This document shows, one piece after another, positions 41,502-50,037 of a stretch of 64,000 nt of DNA. How positions within the stretch are numbered: position 1 is the stretch's first letter; every line of letters starts with the position of its first letter. The stretch is from Lihuaxuella thermophila (GTDB taxonomy: Bacteria > Bacillota > Bacilli > Thermoactinomycetales > Thermoactinomycetaceae): NCBI RefSeq assembly GCF_900110165.1, contig NZ_FOCQ01000008.1:1-64000 (forward strand), given 5' to 3'. The notes beneath the pieces were generated by a model, which was not told where the DNA came from, ran no database searches, and worked only from the letters and a program-made list of their open reading frames with translations. The translations under genes and the position numbers were made by a program.

Positions 41502-42527
41502 ATGAATAGACGAGTAGCTGTGTTAGGTGCCGGAAGTTGGGGAACGGCTCTGGCCACTGTCTTGGCGGAGAATGGGTGCGAAGTGACGTTATGGGCTCGT
41601 CGTCAAGCGGTGGCGGATGAAATCAACCGGTTCCGAACGAATGAAAAATATCTGCCGGGAGTGACGATTCCCCCGAGAATTGCCGCCTCGACGTCCATTT
41701 CGGATGCGGTTCGGGGAAAAGATCTGGTTTTGTTTGTGGTCCCTTCCCATGCCATGCGAGAAATTGCCGCAATCGCCAGCCGCTGGATTCGGGCAGATGC
41801 ACTGATCGTACACGCCACGAAAGGATTTGAAGTGGGTACGCTGAAACGGATGACAGAAGTATTAAAAGAGGAGCTGCCTCAGGAACTTCACCCAAATATT
41901 GCGGTGCTTTCCGGTCCCAGTCATGCGGAGGAAGTCATCAAAAAATTGCCCACAACCGTCGTGGTGGCTTCCGAACGGCAAAAAACGGCCGAAGAGGTAC
42001 AAGCCATTTTCATCAATTCCTATTTTCGCGTTTATACAAACCCGGATGTCATCGGGGTTGAGGTAGGAGGGGCGCTGAAAAACATCATTGCCCTTGCGGC
42101 GGGTCTCGCAGACGGGCTGGGTTTTGGAGACAATTCCAAAGCGGCGCTCATCACAAGAGGACTGGCCGAAATCGCCCGGCTTGGGTTGGCGATGGGAGCG
42201 AAGCCGATCACGTTTGTCGGTCTGGCCGGGGTAGGGGATCTTGTCGTCACCTGCACCAGCCGTCACAGCCGCAATTGGCGTGCCGGCCATATGCTCAGCC
42301 AGGGAAAAAAATTGGAACAGGTGCTGGAAGAAATGGGCATGGTTGTCGAAGGAGTGAAAACGACCCGCGTCGCTCATGCACTGTCTCGCCATTATCAGGT
42401 TGAAATGCCTTTGACGGAACAACTGTATGCCGTGCTTTTTGAGGGCAAAGATCCGGAGCAGGCAGTCAAAGATCTGATGTCGCGGGGCAGAACCGGTGAA
42501 CTGGAGGAGATCATTCAGGACTGGTAA
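41502..42527 (+). CDS. gpsA: Glycerol-3-phosphate dehydrogenase [NAD(P)+]
   Basis: Reduces dihydroxyacetone phosphate to glycerol-3-phosphate, the substrate of PlsY encoded just upstream. The 341-residue product has VAVLGAGSWGTALATVLAENG, SGPSHAEEV, catalytic Lys in VEVGGALKNIIALAAG, GDNSKAALITRGLAE and TSRHSRNWRAG. ATG 41502 with AGAGGGAGAAGG upstream. Followed by a bidirectional terminator. Confidence 0.96.
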   Translation: MNRRVAVLGAGSWGTALATVLAENGCEVTLWARRQAVADEINRFRTNEKYLPGVTIPPRIAASTSISDAVRGKDLVLFVVPSHAMREIAAIASRWIRADALIVHATKGFEVGTLKRMTEVLKEELPQELHPNIAVLSGPSHAEEVIKKLPTTVVVASERQKTAEEVQAIFINSYFRVYTNPDVIGVEVGGALKNIIALAAGLADGLGFGDNSKAALITRGLAEIARLGLAMGAKPITFVGLAGVGDLVVTCTSRHSRNWRAGHMLSQGKKLEQVLEEMGMVVEGVKTTRVAHALSRHYQVEMPLTEQLYAVLFEGKDPEQAVKDLMSRGRTGELEEIIQDW

Positions 42528-42655
42528 CCATTTGGGCTTTTTCCCTGTTGCAAGTATTCTTAACATTTCATACTCTGTAATAGCTTTAACCATTATCCAT
42601 AAACTTGAGCACAGAAACAGGGACAGGGAATCAGTTGGCTCAAGGATAATGGCAC

Positions 42656-42697
42656 GAAAACAGGGGTATGCCTTCAGGCTACCCCTGTTTTCGTTTG
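42656..42697. terminator. Bidirectional terminator after gpsA
   Basis: AAAACAGGGGTA pairs with TACCCCTGTTTT around an inner CC/GG pair; T-rich tails occur on both strands. It also ends the minus-strand gene at 42679. Confidence 0.85.
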
Positions 42698-43218
42698 GAA
42701 TAGGACGATGTTGTCGCTTTGCCGCTCTGAACCAGATTGGATATTAATTTTTGAACGATCGGGGACTGCAGAATGGACAGGATTTGACTGAAATCCATGT
42801 TGGGCAACGGAGATCCCGGGGGTCCTCCCGGATAGCCGCGGGAACCGATGGAACCTTTGGGGACCTGATCTTCAAACGGCAGGTGGATGACAGGTATGTC
42901 TTCGATCTCCTCGCTCTGGTTGTTCGATCTGGGGAGTGGAAAGAGAGGGAAACCTCTGCTCCTGATCATCGGCATCAGTTGTGAAGCGATTTTAACCATT
43001 TGATAAGTGGAGTTCATCATAGACTCCAACTTCTGAATGGTTTGGCTCAGATCTTGAACAGTGGACCGGAAGGTCATGAAGCCACTCATGATTTTTGCCA
43101 GATCCAGGGAAGACAGCTGATTTAAAATCGGGTGTTTCGGAACTTCGGATTGTGCTTTTACCGGGCGGGGCTTCTTCGGTTTTTTTCTGGAAGCGTGTTT
43201 TTTCAAGTTGGATTTCAT
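42679..43218 (-). CDS. Hypothetical basic protein, 179 aa
   Basis: Starts MKSNLKKHASRKKPKKPRPV, a strongly basic tail, then a helical segment (LSSLDLAKIMSGFMTFRSTVQDLSQTIQKLESMMNS), a Gly/Pro-rich stretch (SIGSRGYPGGPPGSPLP) and a short helical end (FSQILSILQSPIVQKLISNLVQ). ATG 43218 follows GGAGG. Unusual composition; it may be a spore coat-associated or DNA-binding protein, but nothing identifies it. It lies convergent to gpsA, a position not occupied in B. subtilis. Confidence 0.6.
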   Translation of the reverse strand: MKSNLKKHASRKKPKKPRPVKAQSEVPKHPILNQLSSLDLAKIMSGFMTFRSTVQDLSQTIQKLESMMNSTYQMVKIASQLMPMIRSRGFPLFPLPRSNNQSEEIEDIPVIHLPFEDQVPKGSIGSRGYPGGPPGSPLPNMDFSQILSILQSPIVQKLISNLVQSGKATTSSYSKRKQG

Positions 43219-43298
43219 ACGGCTTCCTCCATTCAGGCTGATGTCCATATATACTATGCATGGAGAATCATCCTGAACTAGGACAGATGCCCCTCTGA

Positions 43299-43327
43299 TT
43301 GGTAGGCGGAAGCGGATTTGCTATACT
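43299..43327 (+). promoter_or_regulatory. Sigma-A promoter upstream of the yphF region
   Basis: TTGGTA (43299) and TATACT (43322) with a 17-base spacer. Confidence 0.6.
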
Positions 43328-43360
43328 GATGGAGATGAAAGAGAAGGATGGTGTCGAAAA

Positions 43361-43519
43361 GTGGAACTCATGATCATTCTTTTTCTTTTGGTTTTAATCA
43401 ATGTTTTAATTGCGATCGGGAGGCAGCAGCAGAGGAAATGGCTTCGTTTTCTCCTTACCTCCGTTTCTTTTATCCTGCTGCTGATCACGTTGCTTTTCGT
43501 TTTAAAGGCGCTCTCTTGA
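43361..43519 (+). CDS. Small membrane protein, 52 aa
   Basis: GTG 43361 (or ATG 43370) opens a frame MELMIILFLLVLINVLIAIG... with two hydrophobic helices split by RQQQRKWLR. The promoter at 43299 would place it first in the transcript with yphF. The ribosome binding site is weak. Family not recognised. Confidence 0.5.
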   Translation: MELMIILFLLVLINVLIAIGRQQQRKWLRFLLTSVSFILLLITLLFVLKALS

Positions 43520-43585
43520 GCTTAGCCATGTCTGCGGTGAATAAGAGCCGGAGCCAAAAAGAAGCTGATCGGAAGGAGAGATACG

Positions 43586-44302
43586 ATGAAACACTCTGTA
43601 AAAGGAATCTGTTTATTCCTGTTGATGGGGCTGTTGGCCGGATGCCTCTATCCGCAGGAGCGCCGGCAACAATTGGATCAGTTGCCCCAGCATATCATGC
43701 GTGTTCAGTCGGCAGTGGAAGCTTACCATAAGGAAAATAAAGTATTGCCGTACAAATATACGGAGGATGAATATAAACTGACGACAAAGTATCTCGTCAA
43801 TTTTCAGGACTTGCAAAGCTACTTGGGCAATATGCCTCCCAGTTCATTTGAACAAGGAGGCAACTTCCTGTATGTGTTGATCAATGTGGAAAAGAAACCG
43901 ACCGTCCGTCTTTTTGACTTGCGCGTTAATGATGAAATCGGCAAAGTACAGCAGGCGGTAGATCGATATAGACAGGAACACGGGAAAGTACCGGGAAATG
44001 GAGAAGTCGGCGCCGGTTTCTATTCGATTGACTTTCATCAATTGGGAATGGATGCGGTGACGATCCCAAGCCCTTATTCCGCCGAAACGGATCTGCCGCT
44101 TCTTGTAGACGGTAAAGGAAAGGTGTATGTGGATTACCGCATGGAAGCGATGAAAATGATCCAGCAAGCCAAAAAGAAACCCGAAGCGGGCCAGGATCTT
44201 AGAATTTGGCTGGCGGAAGGCTCTTTTTATGTTCCGGCATTTTCGCCGCCTATGAAATATGAACAGGGAGAGCCTGTCTTTGTTTCGGTCGCTTCCGGGT
44301 AG
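43586..44302 (+). CDS. yphF: Lipoprotein YphF
   Basis: The 238-residue product has a lipoprotein signal (GICLFLLMGLLAGCLYP; lipobox LAGC, Cys near residue 20) and a soluble domain with PPSSFEQGGNFLYVLINVE, VRLFDLRVNDEIGKVQQAVDRY and PLLVDGKGKVYVDYRMEA. Position between gpsA and spoIVA and the lipoprotein signal match B. subtilis yphF, which is uncharacterised. ATG 43586 follows GGAAGGAGAG. Confidence 0.75.
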   Translation: MKHSVKGICLFLLMGLLAGCLYPQERRQQLDQLPQHIMRVQSAVEAYHKENKVLPYKYTEDEYKLTTKYLVNFQDLQSYLGNMPPSSFEQGGNFLYVLINVEKKPTVRLFDLRVNDEIGKVQQAVDRYRQEHGKVPGNGEVGAGFYSIDFHQLGMDAVTIPSPYSAETDLPLLVDGKGKVYVDYRMEAMKMIQQAKKKPEAGQDLRIWLAEGSFYVPAFSPPMKYEQGEPVFVSVASG

Positions 44303-44373
44303 AATATTCTCTCCAACAACCTCATAAAAATGGGTCAGAGGTGAATGGATCACGCTCGAGAGGGTGAAGGCAG

Positions 44374-44511
44374 ATGGAAAAGTTATGGTTTCATCTGTTG
44401 GTTATCCCCGGCATCTTCCTTCTGGGCCGCCTTTCCGGTTCGGTAAAGATTGCCCGCTTTAAAGTCAAGGCTGTTTCCTTGCGTGAGAAAGCGCGCATTT
44501 TTTCCCGCTGA
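44374..44511 (+). CDS. Small membrane protein, 45 aa (YphE position)
   Basis: MEKLWFHLLVIPGIFLLGRL then a basic tail RFKVKAVSLREKARIFSR. One membrane helix. ATG 44374 has AGGGTGAAGG upstream. Its place directly before spoIVA is that of yphE in B. subtilis; sequence identity cannot be claimed. A strong terminator follows. Confidence 0.5.
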   Translation: MEKLWFHLLVIPGIFLLGRLSGSVKIARFKVKAVSLREKARIFSR

Positions 44512-44516
44512 TCCTC

Positions 44517-44552
44517 ATAGAGCTGCTCCAATAAGTGGCTCTATTTTTTTTC
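44517..44552 (+). terminator. Terminator upstream of spoIVA
   Basis: ATAGAGC pairs with GCTCTAT, followed by a T8 run. Confidence 0.85.
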
Positions 44553-44560
44553 GCAAAGAT

Positions 44561-44588
44561 TCATATTGGGAAGATGCACTCATATATT
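44561..44588 (+). promoter_or_regulatory. Sigma-E-type promoter of spoIVA
   Basis: TCATATT (44561) and CATATATT (44581) with a 13-base spacer match the mother-cell sigma-E pattern. spoIVA is a known sigma-E gene in B. subtilis. Confidence 0.7.
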
Positions 44589-44679
44589 AGTAGTGTCCAA
44601 AGGAGGGACCGGAGGGAGGGGATAGCCTTCGCACCGGCGACAGATCCAGCAAAAGGGATACCTTAAAGGAGGGAATTTC

Positions 44680-46158
44680 GTGGAGAAAGTAGATATCTTG
44701 AAAGATATTGCAGAACGAACGGGAGGAGACATCTACCTGGGTGTGGTCGGTGCGGTGCGCACCGGTAAGTCAACATTTATTAAACGCTTTATGGAACAAG
44801 TGGTCATTCCCAACATCAGTAATGAGGCAGATCGGGTCCGGGCCACTGACGAATTGCCACACAGCGGAGCAGGTAGAACGATTACGACCGTAGAACCCAA
44901 ATTTGTCCCCAACCAGGCTGTCAGTATCCATGTTGATGAAGGATTGGAGATCAATATCCGACTGGTGGATTGTGTTGGCTATGTCATCGAAGGTGCCAAA
45001 GGCTATGAAGATGAAAACGGCCCGCGCATGATCAATACTCCCTGGTTTGAAGAGCCGATCCCGTTCCAGGAAGCGGCGGAAGTGGGAACCCGGAAAGTGA
45101 TTCAGGAACATTCGACGCTGGGAATTGTCATCACCACGGATGGTTCCATCACGGATATCCCCCGTGAAGATTATGAAGAGGTGGAAGAGCGGGTCGTCAA
45201 TGAGTTGAAGGAAGTGGGTAAACCGTTTATTCTTCTGCTGAATTCCACTCGTCCCTACAGTGAACAGGTGCAGTCACTCCGGGCGGAATTGGCCGAAAAA
45301 TACGATATCCCCGTCATCGCGATCAGCGTGGCCACGATGAGCGAAGACGATATCCTGGGAGTGATGAGGGAAGTCCTGTACGAGTTCCCCGTTCATGAAG
45401 TGAATGTCAATCTGCCCAGCTGGGTGATGGTTCTGGATGAAGATCACTGGCTCCGCAGGGAATTTGAAAATTCCGTGCGCGAAACGGTGAAAGATATCAA
45501 ACGCTTGCGTGATGTCGATCGTGTGGTAGGACATTTCTACAACTACGATTTTATTGATAAAGCGGCATTATCCGGAATGGATATGGGCCAGGGAATTGCG
45601 GAAATCGATCTCTACGCCCCTGATGAGCTTTACGATACGATTCTCACTGAGGTCGTGGGCGTTGAAATCAAAGGAAGAGATCACTTGCTTGAATTGATGC
45701 AGGAATTTAGCGTGGCCAAACGGGAATACGACAAAGTTGCAGATGCGCTTAAGATGGTGCGGACAACCGGCTACGGGATCGCCCCGCCCACACTGGAGGA
45801 AATGACCCTGGATGAACCGGAGCTAATCAAGCAGGGGACCCGTTTTGGTGTCCGGCTAAAGGCAACCGCACCATCGATTCACATGATCAAAGTGAATGTG
45901 GAGTCGGAATTTGCTCCCATCATCGGCTCGGAGAAACAGAGCGAGGAACTGGTGAATTATCTGATGAGGGATTTTGAGAATGATCCTTTGCGCATCTGGG
46001 AATCGGATATTTTTGGCCGTTCACTCAATCAAATTGTCCGTGAAGGGATTCAGACAAAACTTTCGATGATGCCGGAAAATGCCCGCTATAAATTCCAGGA
46101 AACATTAGAGAGAATCATAAATGAAGGGTCGGGCGGATTGATTGCCATTATTTTATAA
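44680..46158 (+). CDS. spoIVA: Stage IV sporulation ATPase SpoIVA
   Basis: The spore-coat basement-layer ATPase that polymerises on the forespore surface. The 492-residue product has the Walker A-like GAVRTGKS (24-31), RLVDCVGYVIEGAKGYEDENGPRMINTPWF, LGIVITTDGSITDIPREDY and the conserved end ERIINEGSGGLIAIIL. Length equals that of B. subtilis SpoIVA. GTG 44680 follows AAAGGAGGG. Sigma-E-like promoter upstream. Confidence 0.97.
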   Translation: MEKVDILKDIAERTGGDIYLGVVGAVRTGKSTFIKRFMEQVVIPNISNEADRVRATDELPHSGAGRTITTVEPKFVPNQAVSIHVDEGLEINIRLVDCVGYVIEGAKGYEDENGPRMINTPWFEEPIPFQEAAEVGTRKVIQEHSTLGIVITTDGSITDIPREDYEEVEERVVNELKEVGKPFILLLNSTRPYSEQVQSLRAELAEKYDIPVIAISVATMSEDDILGVMREVLYEFPVHEVNVNLPSWVMVLDEDHWLRREFENSVRETVKDIKRLRDVDRVVGHFYNYDFIDKAALSGMDMGQGIAEIDLYAPDELYDTILTEVVGVEIKGRDHLLELMQEFSVAKREYDKVADALKMVRTTGYGIAPPTLEEMTLDEPELIKQGTRFGVRLKATAPSIHMIKVNVESEFAPIIGSEKQSEELVNYLMRDFENDPLRIWESDIFGRSLNQIVREGIQTKLSMMPENARYKFQETLERIINEGSGGLIAIIL

Positions 46159-46170
46159 CCAAAATTTTGA

Positions 46171-46197
46171 AAAGGGCGCTTTTGGCGCTTTTTTTTA
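46171..46197 (+). terminator. Terminator of spoIVA
   Basis: AAAGGGCGC pairs with GCGCTTTT, followed by a T run. Confidence 0.7.
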
Positions 46198-46228
46198 TGT
46201 GAAATCGGGAAAATAACCAAACATTCTC

Positions 46229-46257
46229 TTGAACTTCCCTAATGTCTGTATTAGTAT
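46229..46257 (+). promoter_or_regulatory. Sigma-A promoter of hbs
   Basis: TTGAAC (46229) and TAGTAT (46252) with a 17-base spacer. Confidence 0.7.
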
Positions 46258-46332
46258 AGGATTGTCCCACGCATTGCTTCACCTGATTGATTGAAGTTAA
46301 AAGAGTCGCGGATTTGTACAGGAGGTGCGGTT

Positions 46333-46608
46333 ATGAATAAAACCGAACTGATCAATAAAGTAGCAGAAGCTACTCAAATGACCAAAAAAGATGCAACAAA
46401 ATCTGTGGAAGCTGTTCTCGACGCCATTACTGAAGCGCTCAAAAGTGGTGATAAAGTACAATTGATCGGCTTTGGTAACTTCGAAGTGCGCGAGCGTGCG
46501 GCACGCAAAGGACGCAATCCGCAAACCGGTGAAGAGATCGAAATTCCTGCTAGCAAAGTCCCAGCTTTCAAGCCTGGCAAACAGTTGAAAGAAGAAGTCA
46601 ACAAATAA
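46333..46608 (+). CDS. hbs: DNA-binding protein HU
   Basis: The nucleoid architectural protein, 91 residues: [21 protein letters not shown], the signature [22 protein letters not shown], and [23 protein letters not shown] 46333 follows AGGAGGTG; the in-frame extension upstream is not coding. Gene order spoIVA-hbs-folE-mtrB equals that of B. subtilis. Confidence 0.97.
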   Translation: MNKTELINKVAEATQMTKKDATKSVEAVLDAITEALKSGDKVQLIGFGNFEVRERAARKGRNPQTGEEIEIPASKVPAFKPGKQLKEEVNK

Positions 46609-46660
46609 GCAGGAACAGTATAAGCCATTGGCGCTTTGGTGGGACTACATATTTCCTGGT

Positions 46661-46690
46661 AAAAGGGCCTCTTTCGGGAGGCCTTTTTCC
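46661..46690 (+). terminator. Terminator of hbs
   Basis: AAAAGGGCCTC pairs with GGGAGGCCTTTTT around a TTTC loop. Confidence 0.85.
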
Positions 46691-46714
46691 TTTGTCATTG
46701 TTTTTTCATGGTTA

Positions 46715-46723
46715 TGGTATAAT
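46715..46723 (+). promoter_or_regulatory. Extended -10 promoter of folE
   Basis: TGG directly followed by TATAAT (46718-46723) is an extended -10 element. The -35 is poor. Confidence 0.5.
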
Positions 46724-46785
46724 GGATCACAGATATCTCGCCCAAATGAGCGACGATGAAATGGATATGGATGGAGGAAACTTGA

Positions 46786-47352
46786 ATGGAAGTAGATCAT
46801 CAAAAAATCGAAGAAGCGGTTCGAATGATCTTGGAGGCTGTGGGAGAAGATCCAAACCGTGAAGGTTTGATAGATACACCTAAGCGCGTGGCCAGAATGT
46901 ATCAGGAAATTTTTTCGGGTTTGCGCGAGGACCCCAAGGAGCACTTCTCGGTCATATTTAGCGAAGATCACGAAGAATTGGTTCTGGTCAAAGATATCCC
47001 GTTTTTTTCGACCTGTGAACATCACTTGGTTCCCTTTTTCGGGAAAGCACATGTGGGATACATACCCCGCGGGGGGCGTGTCACCGGTTTGAGCAAACTG
47101 GCCCGGGCCGTAGAAGCGGTTGCCAGGAGACCCCAGTTGCAGGAGCGGATCACGGCCACAGTAGCGGATGCCATCATGGAAAAATTGGACCCGCATGGCG
47201 TCATTGTCGTTGTGGAAGCGGAACATATGTGCATGACCATGCGCGGTGTCAGGAAGCCGGGCGCCAAAACGGTAACCTCAGCCGTGCGGGGGGTTTTTGC
47301 CAAAGATCCCACAACCCGTGCGGAAGCTTTAAGTTTGATCGGCATAAAATAA
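46786..47352 (+). CDS. folE: GTP cyclohydrolase I
   Basis: Converts GTP to dihydroneopterin triphosphate, first step of folate synthesis. The 188-residue product has the zinc site [22 protein letters not shown] (Cys and His ligands), [20 protein letters not shown], and [19 protein letters not shown] (second Cys ligand). In B. subtilis this gene is mtrA, co-transcribed with mtrB; here a tRNA gene lies between them. ATG 46786 with GGAGG upstream. Confidence 0.96.
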   Translation: MEVDHQKIEEAVRMILEAVGEDPNREGLIDTPKRVARMYQEIFSGLREDPKEHFSVIFSEDHEELVLVKDIPFFSTCEHHLVPFFGKAHVGYIPRGGRVTGLSKLARAVEAVARRPQLQERITATVADAIMEKLDPHGVIVVVEAEHMCMTMRGVRKPGAKTVTSAVRGVFAKDPTTRAEALSLIGIK

Positions 47353-47365
47353 TTTAAAAAACCTC

Positions 47366-47394
47366 TTGACACTCTTTAAAGCGCGTTATATACT
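47366..47394 (+). promoter_or_regulatory. Promoter of tRNA-Pro
   Basis: TTGACA (47366) and TATACT (47389) with a 17-base spacer, close to consensus. Confidence 0.85.
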
Positions 47395-47438
47395 TAAAAT
47401 CGTCACTGCGATAATCAGTCGCAGACAAGAAAGGACAA

Positions 47439-47515
47439 CGGGCTATGGCGCAGCTTGGTAGCGCGCTTGCATGGGGCGCAAGAGGTCGTCAGTTCAAATC
47501 TGGCTAGCCCGACCA
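47439..47515 (+). tRNA. tRNA-Pro (anticodon GGG)
   Basis: The 77-nt sequence folds as a tRNA: acceptor CGGGCTA with TAGCCCG, D arm GCGC/GCGC with AGCTTGGTA, anticodon stem CTTGC/GCAAG around loop ATGGGGC (anticodon GGG after T33), T arm with GTTCAAATC, discriminator A and an encoded CCA. C1-G72 and A73 are proline identity elements. It has its own consensus promoter and terminator, so it is transcribed apart from folE and mtrB. Confidence 0.95.
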
Positions 47516-47516
47516 A

Positions 47517-47554
47517 AGAAAAAGACTCTTCCACTCGGAAGGGTCTTTTTCTTT
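47517..47554 (+). terminator. Terminator of tRNA-Pro
   Basis: AAAGACTCTTCC pairs with GGAAGGGTCTTT, followed by TTCTTT. Confidence 0.85.
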
Positions 47555-47646
47555 GAATCAATGCTTTTGATCCATGCTAAACTAGATTTGGGAGTCGTTT
47601 TTTCATTTTAATTCGTTCAATGAATAATGAATTGGAGGGAACCTCT

Positions 47647-47868
47647 TTGCAAGGGAACAATGGAGATTATATTGTCATTAAAGCAAAAGAAAACGGTGTC
47701 AATGTGATTGGTTTAACCAGGGGAAAAGATACCCGGTTTCATCACTCCGAAAAACTGGATAAAGGCGAAGTGATGATCGCGCAATTTACCGAGCATACCT
47801 CAGCGATCAAAATTCGGGGGAAAGCGGTGATCATTACTCCCTTTGGACAGGTTGACACCGAAGAATAA
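47647..47868 (+). CDS. mtrB: Tryptophan RNA-binding attenuation protein (TRAP)
   Basis: The 11-mer RNA-binding protein that, when loaded with tryptophan, binds (G/U)AG repeats in the trp leader. The 73-residue product ([55 protein letters not shown]) has the KKR-type RNA-contact lysines and arginine (in IKAK, GEV..., IKIRGK) and tryptophan pocket residues (THR-rich FTEHTSAI). TTG 47647 lies 8 nt after GGAGG and gives family length; ATG 47620 is too early. Its target leader is in this window at 57687-57850. Confidence 0.95.
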   Translation: MQGNNGDYIVIKAKENGVNVIGLTRGKDTRFHHSEKLDKGEVMIAQFTEHTSAIKIRGKAVIITPFGQVDTEE

Positions 47869-47926
47869 AGACTGGCATGATTCCCGCCCTCGGTCGATAA
47901 AATGGTGACAGAAGGAGACAAGGGGG

Positions 47927-48430
47927 ATGTGGATGAGAGTTCTGGCCAAAAGATTGTTCGCGACTGTCTTTTTATCCGTGTTATTAGCTTCTTTGCTGTC
48001 GCTCATTCCGATGCTCGAGCAACATGGAGATGAGAATTCCGAATTACCCGTGTTCGAGCCGGCGACGGAAAAAAAATTAAGCGAAAATCAGCTTGTCGAT
48101 TTTCTGCTCAGTCAGTCCCTGCGGATGCAGCTCAAACGGGTTGATTGGAAAAATGAGGGTTCCCTTTTCCTTGAACTGGAACAAACTCCCGGAATGAGCC
48201 AAGAGGCCATGTACCGGGAGCTGTTTAGGATCGTTAAAAATTGTCTTGTGGAAACGGAAAACATCCAAATCGTCCGCCTGTATGTTCACGGGGCCAACGT
48301 CAACGATTTTTTGCTCGAAGCGGGTCGCAAACAGATCGCCGGAGATCCGCAAATGAAAAATATCAATCACTGGACAGATAAAAAATATCTGGAAGAAATG
48401 TTTGAAATCACGCGATTTTCTTCTTCTTAG
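47927..48430 (+). CDS. Hypothetical secreted or anchored protein, 167 aa
   Basis: An N-terminal hydrophobic segment (AKRLFATVFLSVLLASLLSLIPML) suggests a signal peptide or anchor; the rest is soluble (LSENQLVDFLLSQSLRMQLKRVDWKNEGSLFLELEQ ... IVRLYVHGANVNDFLLEAGRKQIAG). No family recognised. ATG 47927 and ATG 47933 both have ribosome binding sites. It sits between mtrB and hepS, a place where B. subtilis has no gene. Confidence 0.65.
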   Translation: MWMRVLAKRLFATVFLSVLLASLLSLIPMLEQHGDENSELPVFEPATEKKLSENQLVDFLLSQSLRMQLKRVDWKNEGSLFLELEQTPGMSQEAMYRELFRIVKNCLVETENIQIVRLYVHGANVNDFLLEAGRKQIAGDPQMKNINHWTDKKYLEEMFEITRFSSS

Positions 48431-48477
48431 TCCATGCAGGTTCATGACGGCAAAACTGCCTATCGTGTTCAAAAGTA

Positions 48478-48486
48478 TGGTATACT
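48478..48486 (+). promoter_or_regulatory. Possible extended -10 promoter of hepS
   Basis: TGG followed by TATACT (48481-48486); no good -35. Confidence 0.35.
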
Positions 48487-48537
48487 ATTTGAAGTGCATT
48501 TTATCATGATTGGTCATTTTTTGGGAGGGACGCTTTC

Positions 48538-49290
48538 ATGACGTCCATACATACACAATTCAATGAAATTATTGATCACATTGACCAACTTGCCCGACAT
48601 TCCTATGTTGAACAAACTCTCGGAAAGCCTCCTGTCCCTGTTTTTTTTGTGCGAATTCTCTACTTGTTGATGAGATCCTGTGGTGTTTCTGATGAACGAA
48701 TCCGAGTTTACTGCACAGCGGCAACCTTGCTGCAGATGGGGCTGGATACTCACGATCTTGTGTCCCTGGAACCGGTGCAGTCGGCTGAAGAAAAGCGTAG
48801 GCGCCAATTGCATGTGCTCATAGGGGATTATTACAGCAGCCTGTTTTACGTGATTCTGTCCAAGCATCGTGAAATAGACGGCATTCAGTGTCTGGCTAAA
48901 GCAACCTCAACCATCAACGAGACTAAAATGACTCATCACAGAGAACAGATGAAGGCCGGGTGGAATCTGAACGTACATGCATTAAAGCGGATGCAGGTGA
49001 TTTCCGGCGGATTGCTTACGGCTCTGGCCGATTTTTTTCATGTTGGGAATCAACCGGAAAACGTCTGGCAAAAAATCATCCCGGGATTCATATTGTTTGA
49101 CTTGCTCAAGAGGTATTCAAGCATTTTGCATCCGGACGGAGAACTCGGCAAATGGGTTGAACATACATGGAATGAGCTCAACCAGGCGATCCCGGAAATC
49201 GAACAAACGGATGTCAGAGAGGAACTGACGGAGATATTGAACCGGCAATTACCTTATCTTAACGGATTTTCCCGGGTGAAAGAGAGATGA
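48538..49290 (+). CDS. hepS: Heptaprenyl diphosphate synthase component I
   Basis: The regulatory subunit of the two-part enzyme that makes the heptaprenyl tail of menaquinone-7; it lacks the catalytic Asp-rich motifs, which are on HepT (52360-53331). The 250-residue all-helical product has RQLHVLIGDYYSSLFYVILSKHREIDGIQCLAKATSTINETKM, diagnostic of the family. ATG 48538 follows GGGAGGG. Order hepS-menG-...-hepT is as in B. subtilis, but with three extra menaquinone genes inserted. Confidence 0.92.
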   Translation: MTSIHTQFNEIIDHIDQLARHSYVEQTLGKPPVPVFFVRILYLLMRSCGVSDERIRVYCTAATLLQMGLDTHDLVSLEPVQSAEEKRRRQLHVLIGDYYSSLFYVILSKHREIDGIQCLAKATSTINETKMTHHREQMKAGWNLNVHALKRMQVISGGLLTALADFFHVGNQPENVWQKIIPGFILFDLLKRYSSILHPDGELGKWVEHTWNELNQAIPEIEQTDVREELTEILNRQLPYLNGFSRVKER

Positions 49291-49296
49291 CATCGA

Positions 49297-50019
49297 ATGA
49301 ATAAGCAGTCAGAAACCAAAGCAAAATTTGTACACAGTGTCTTTGAAAGCATTGCCAAAGACTATGACCGGATGAATACCTTGCTCAGTTTTCGCCGTCA
49401 TAAAGCCTGGAGAAAATTCACCATGAAGAAGATGAATGTCCGGCCCGGAGACACAGCCATCGACGTTTGTTGCGGCACGTGTGATTGGGCCATTTCCTTG
49501 GCAGAGGCTTCCGGGAGCGGCAAAATCGTAGGTTTGGATTTCAGCCGGAATATGCTGAGCGTCGGGGAGGAGAAGCTCAAGCAAAAGGGGCTTCTTCACC
49601 AGGTGGAACTGGTGGAAGGGGATGCGATGAAGCTCCCGTTTCCCGACGATACATTTGATCATGCGACCATCGGTTTTGCCCTTCGCAACGTGCCTGATCC
49701 CGTTCAAGTTCTCCGCGAAATGAAACGGGTCGTCAAACCGGGCGGGCAAGTGGTCTCTCTGGAGTTATCCAAACCGACCTGGCCACCGTTTCGCTTTATC
49801 TATTACCTGTATTTTGAGCGGATTCTCCCGCGCTTGGGCAAATGGTTCGCGGGCCGCTACGAACAGTATCGGTGGTTGCCCGAGTCTCTGGTCACATTTC
49901 CCGACTACAAAGAATTGGCGAGAATCATGGAAGAAGAGGTCGGGCTGTGTCATGTGGAAGTGTATCCCTTAACCTGGGGAATTACCGCTGTTCACATTGG
50001 ACGAAAACCGCTCGTGTAG
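49297..50019 (+). CDS. menG: Demethylmenaquinone methyltransferase
   Basis: The last menaquinone step, a SAM-dependent C-methylation. The 240-residue product has KFVHSVFESIAKDYDRMNTLLSF (UbiE/COQ5 signature 1), SAM motif AIDVCCGTCDWAI, GLDFSRNMLSVG, and LRNVPDPVQVLREMKRVVKPGG (signature 2). ATG 49297 is 7 nt after the hepS stop, so the two are co-transcribed. Confidence 0.95.
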   Translation: MNKQSETKAKFVHSVFESIAKDYDRMNTLLSFRRHKAWRKFTMKKMNVRPGDTAIDVCCGTCDWAISLAEASGSGKIVGLDFSRNMLSVGEEKLKQKGLLHQVELVEGDAMKLPFPDDTFDHATIGFALRNVPDPVQVLREMKRVVKPGGQVVSLELSKPTWPPFRFIYYLYFERILPRLGKWFAGRYEQYRWLPESLVTFPDYKELARIMEEEVGLCHVEVYPLTWGITAVHIGRKPLV

Positions 50020-50037
50020 AGAAGGAAGATGTTTCGA

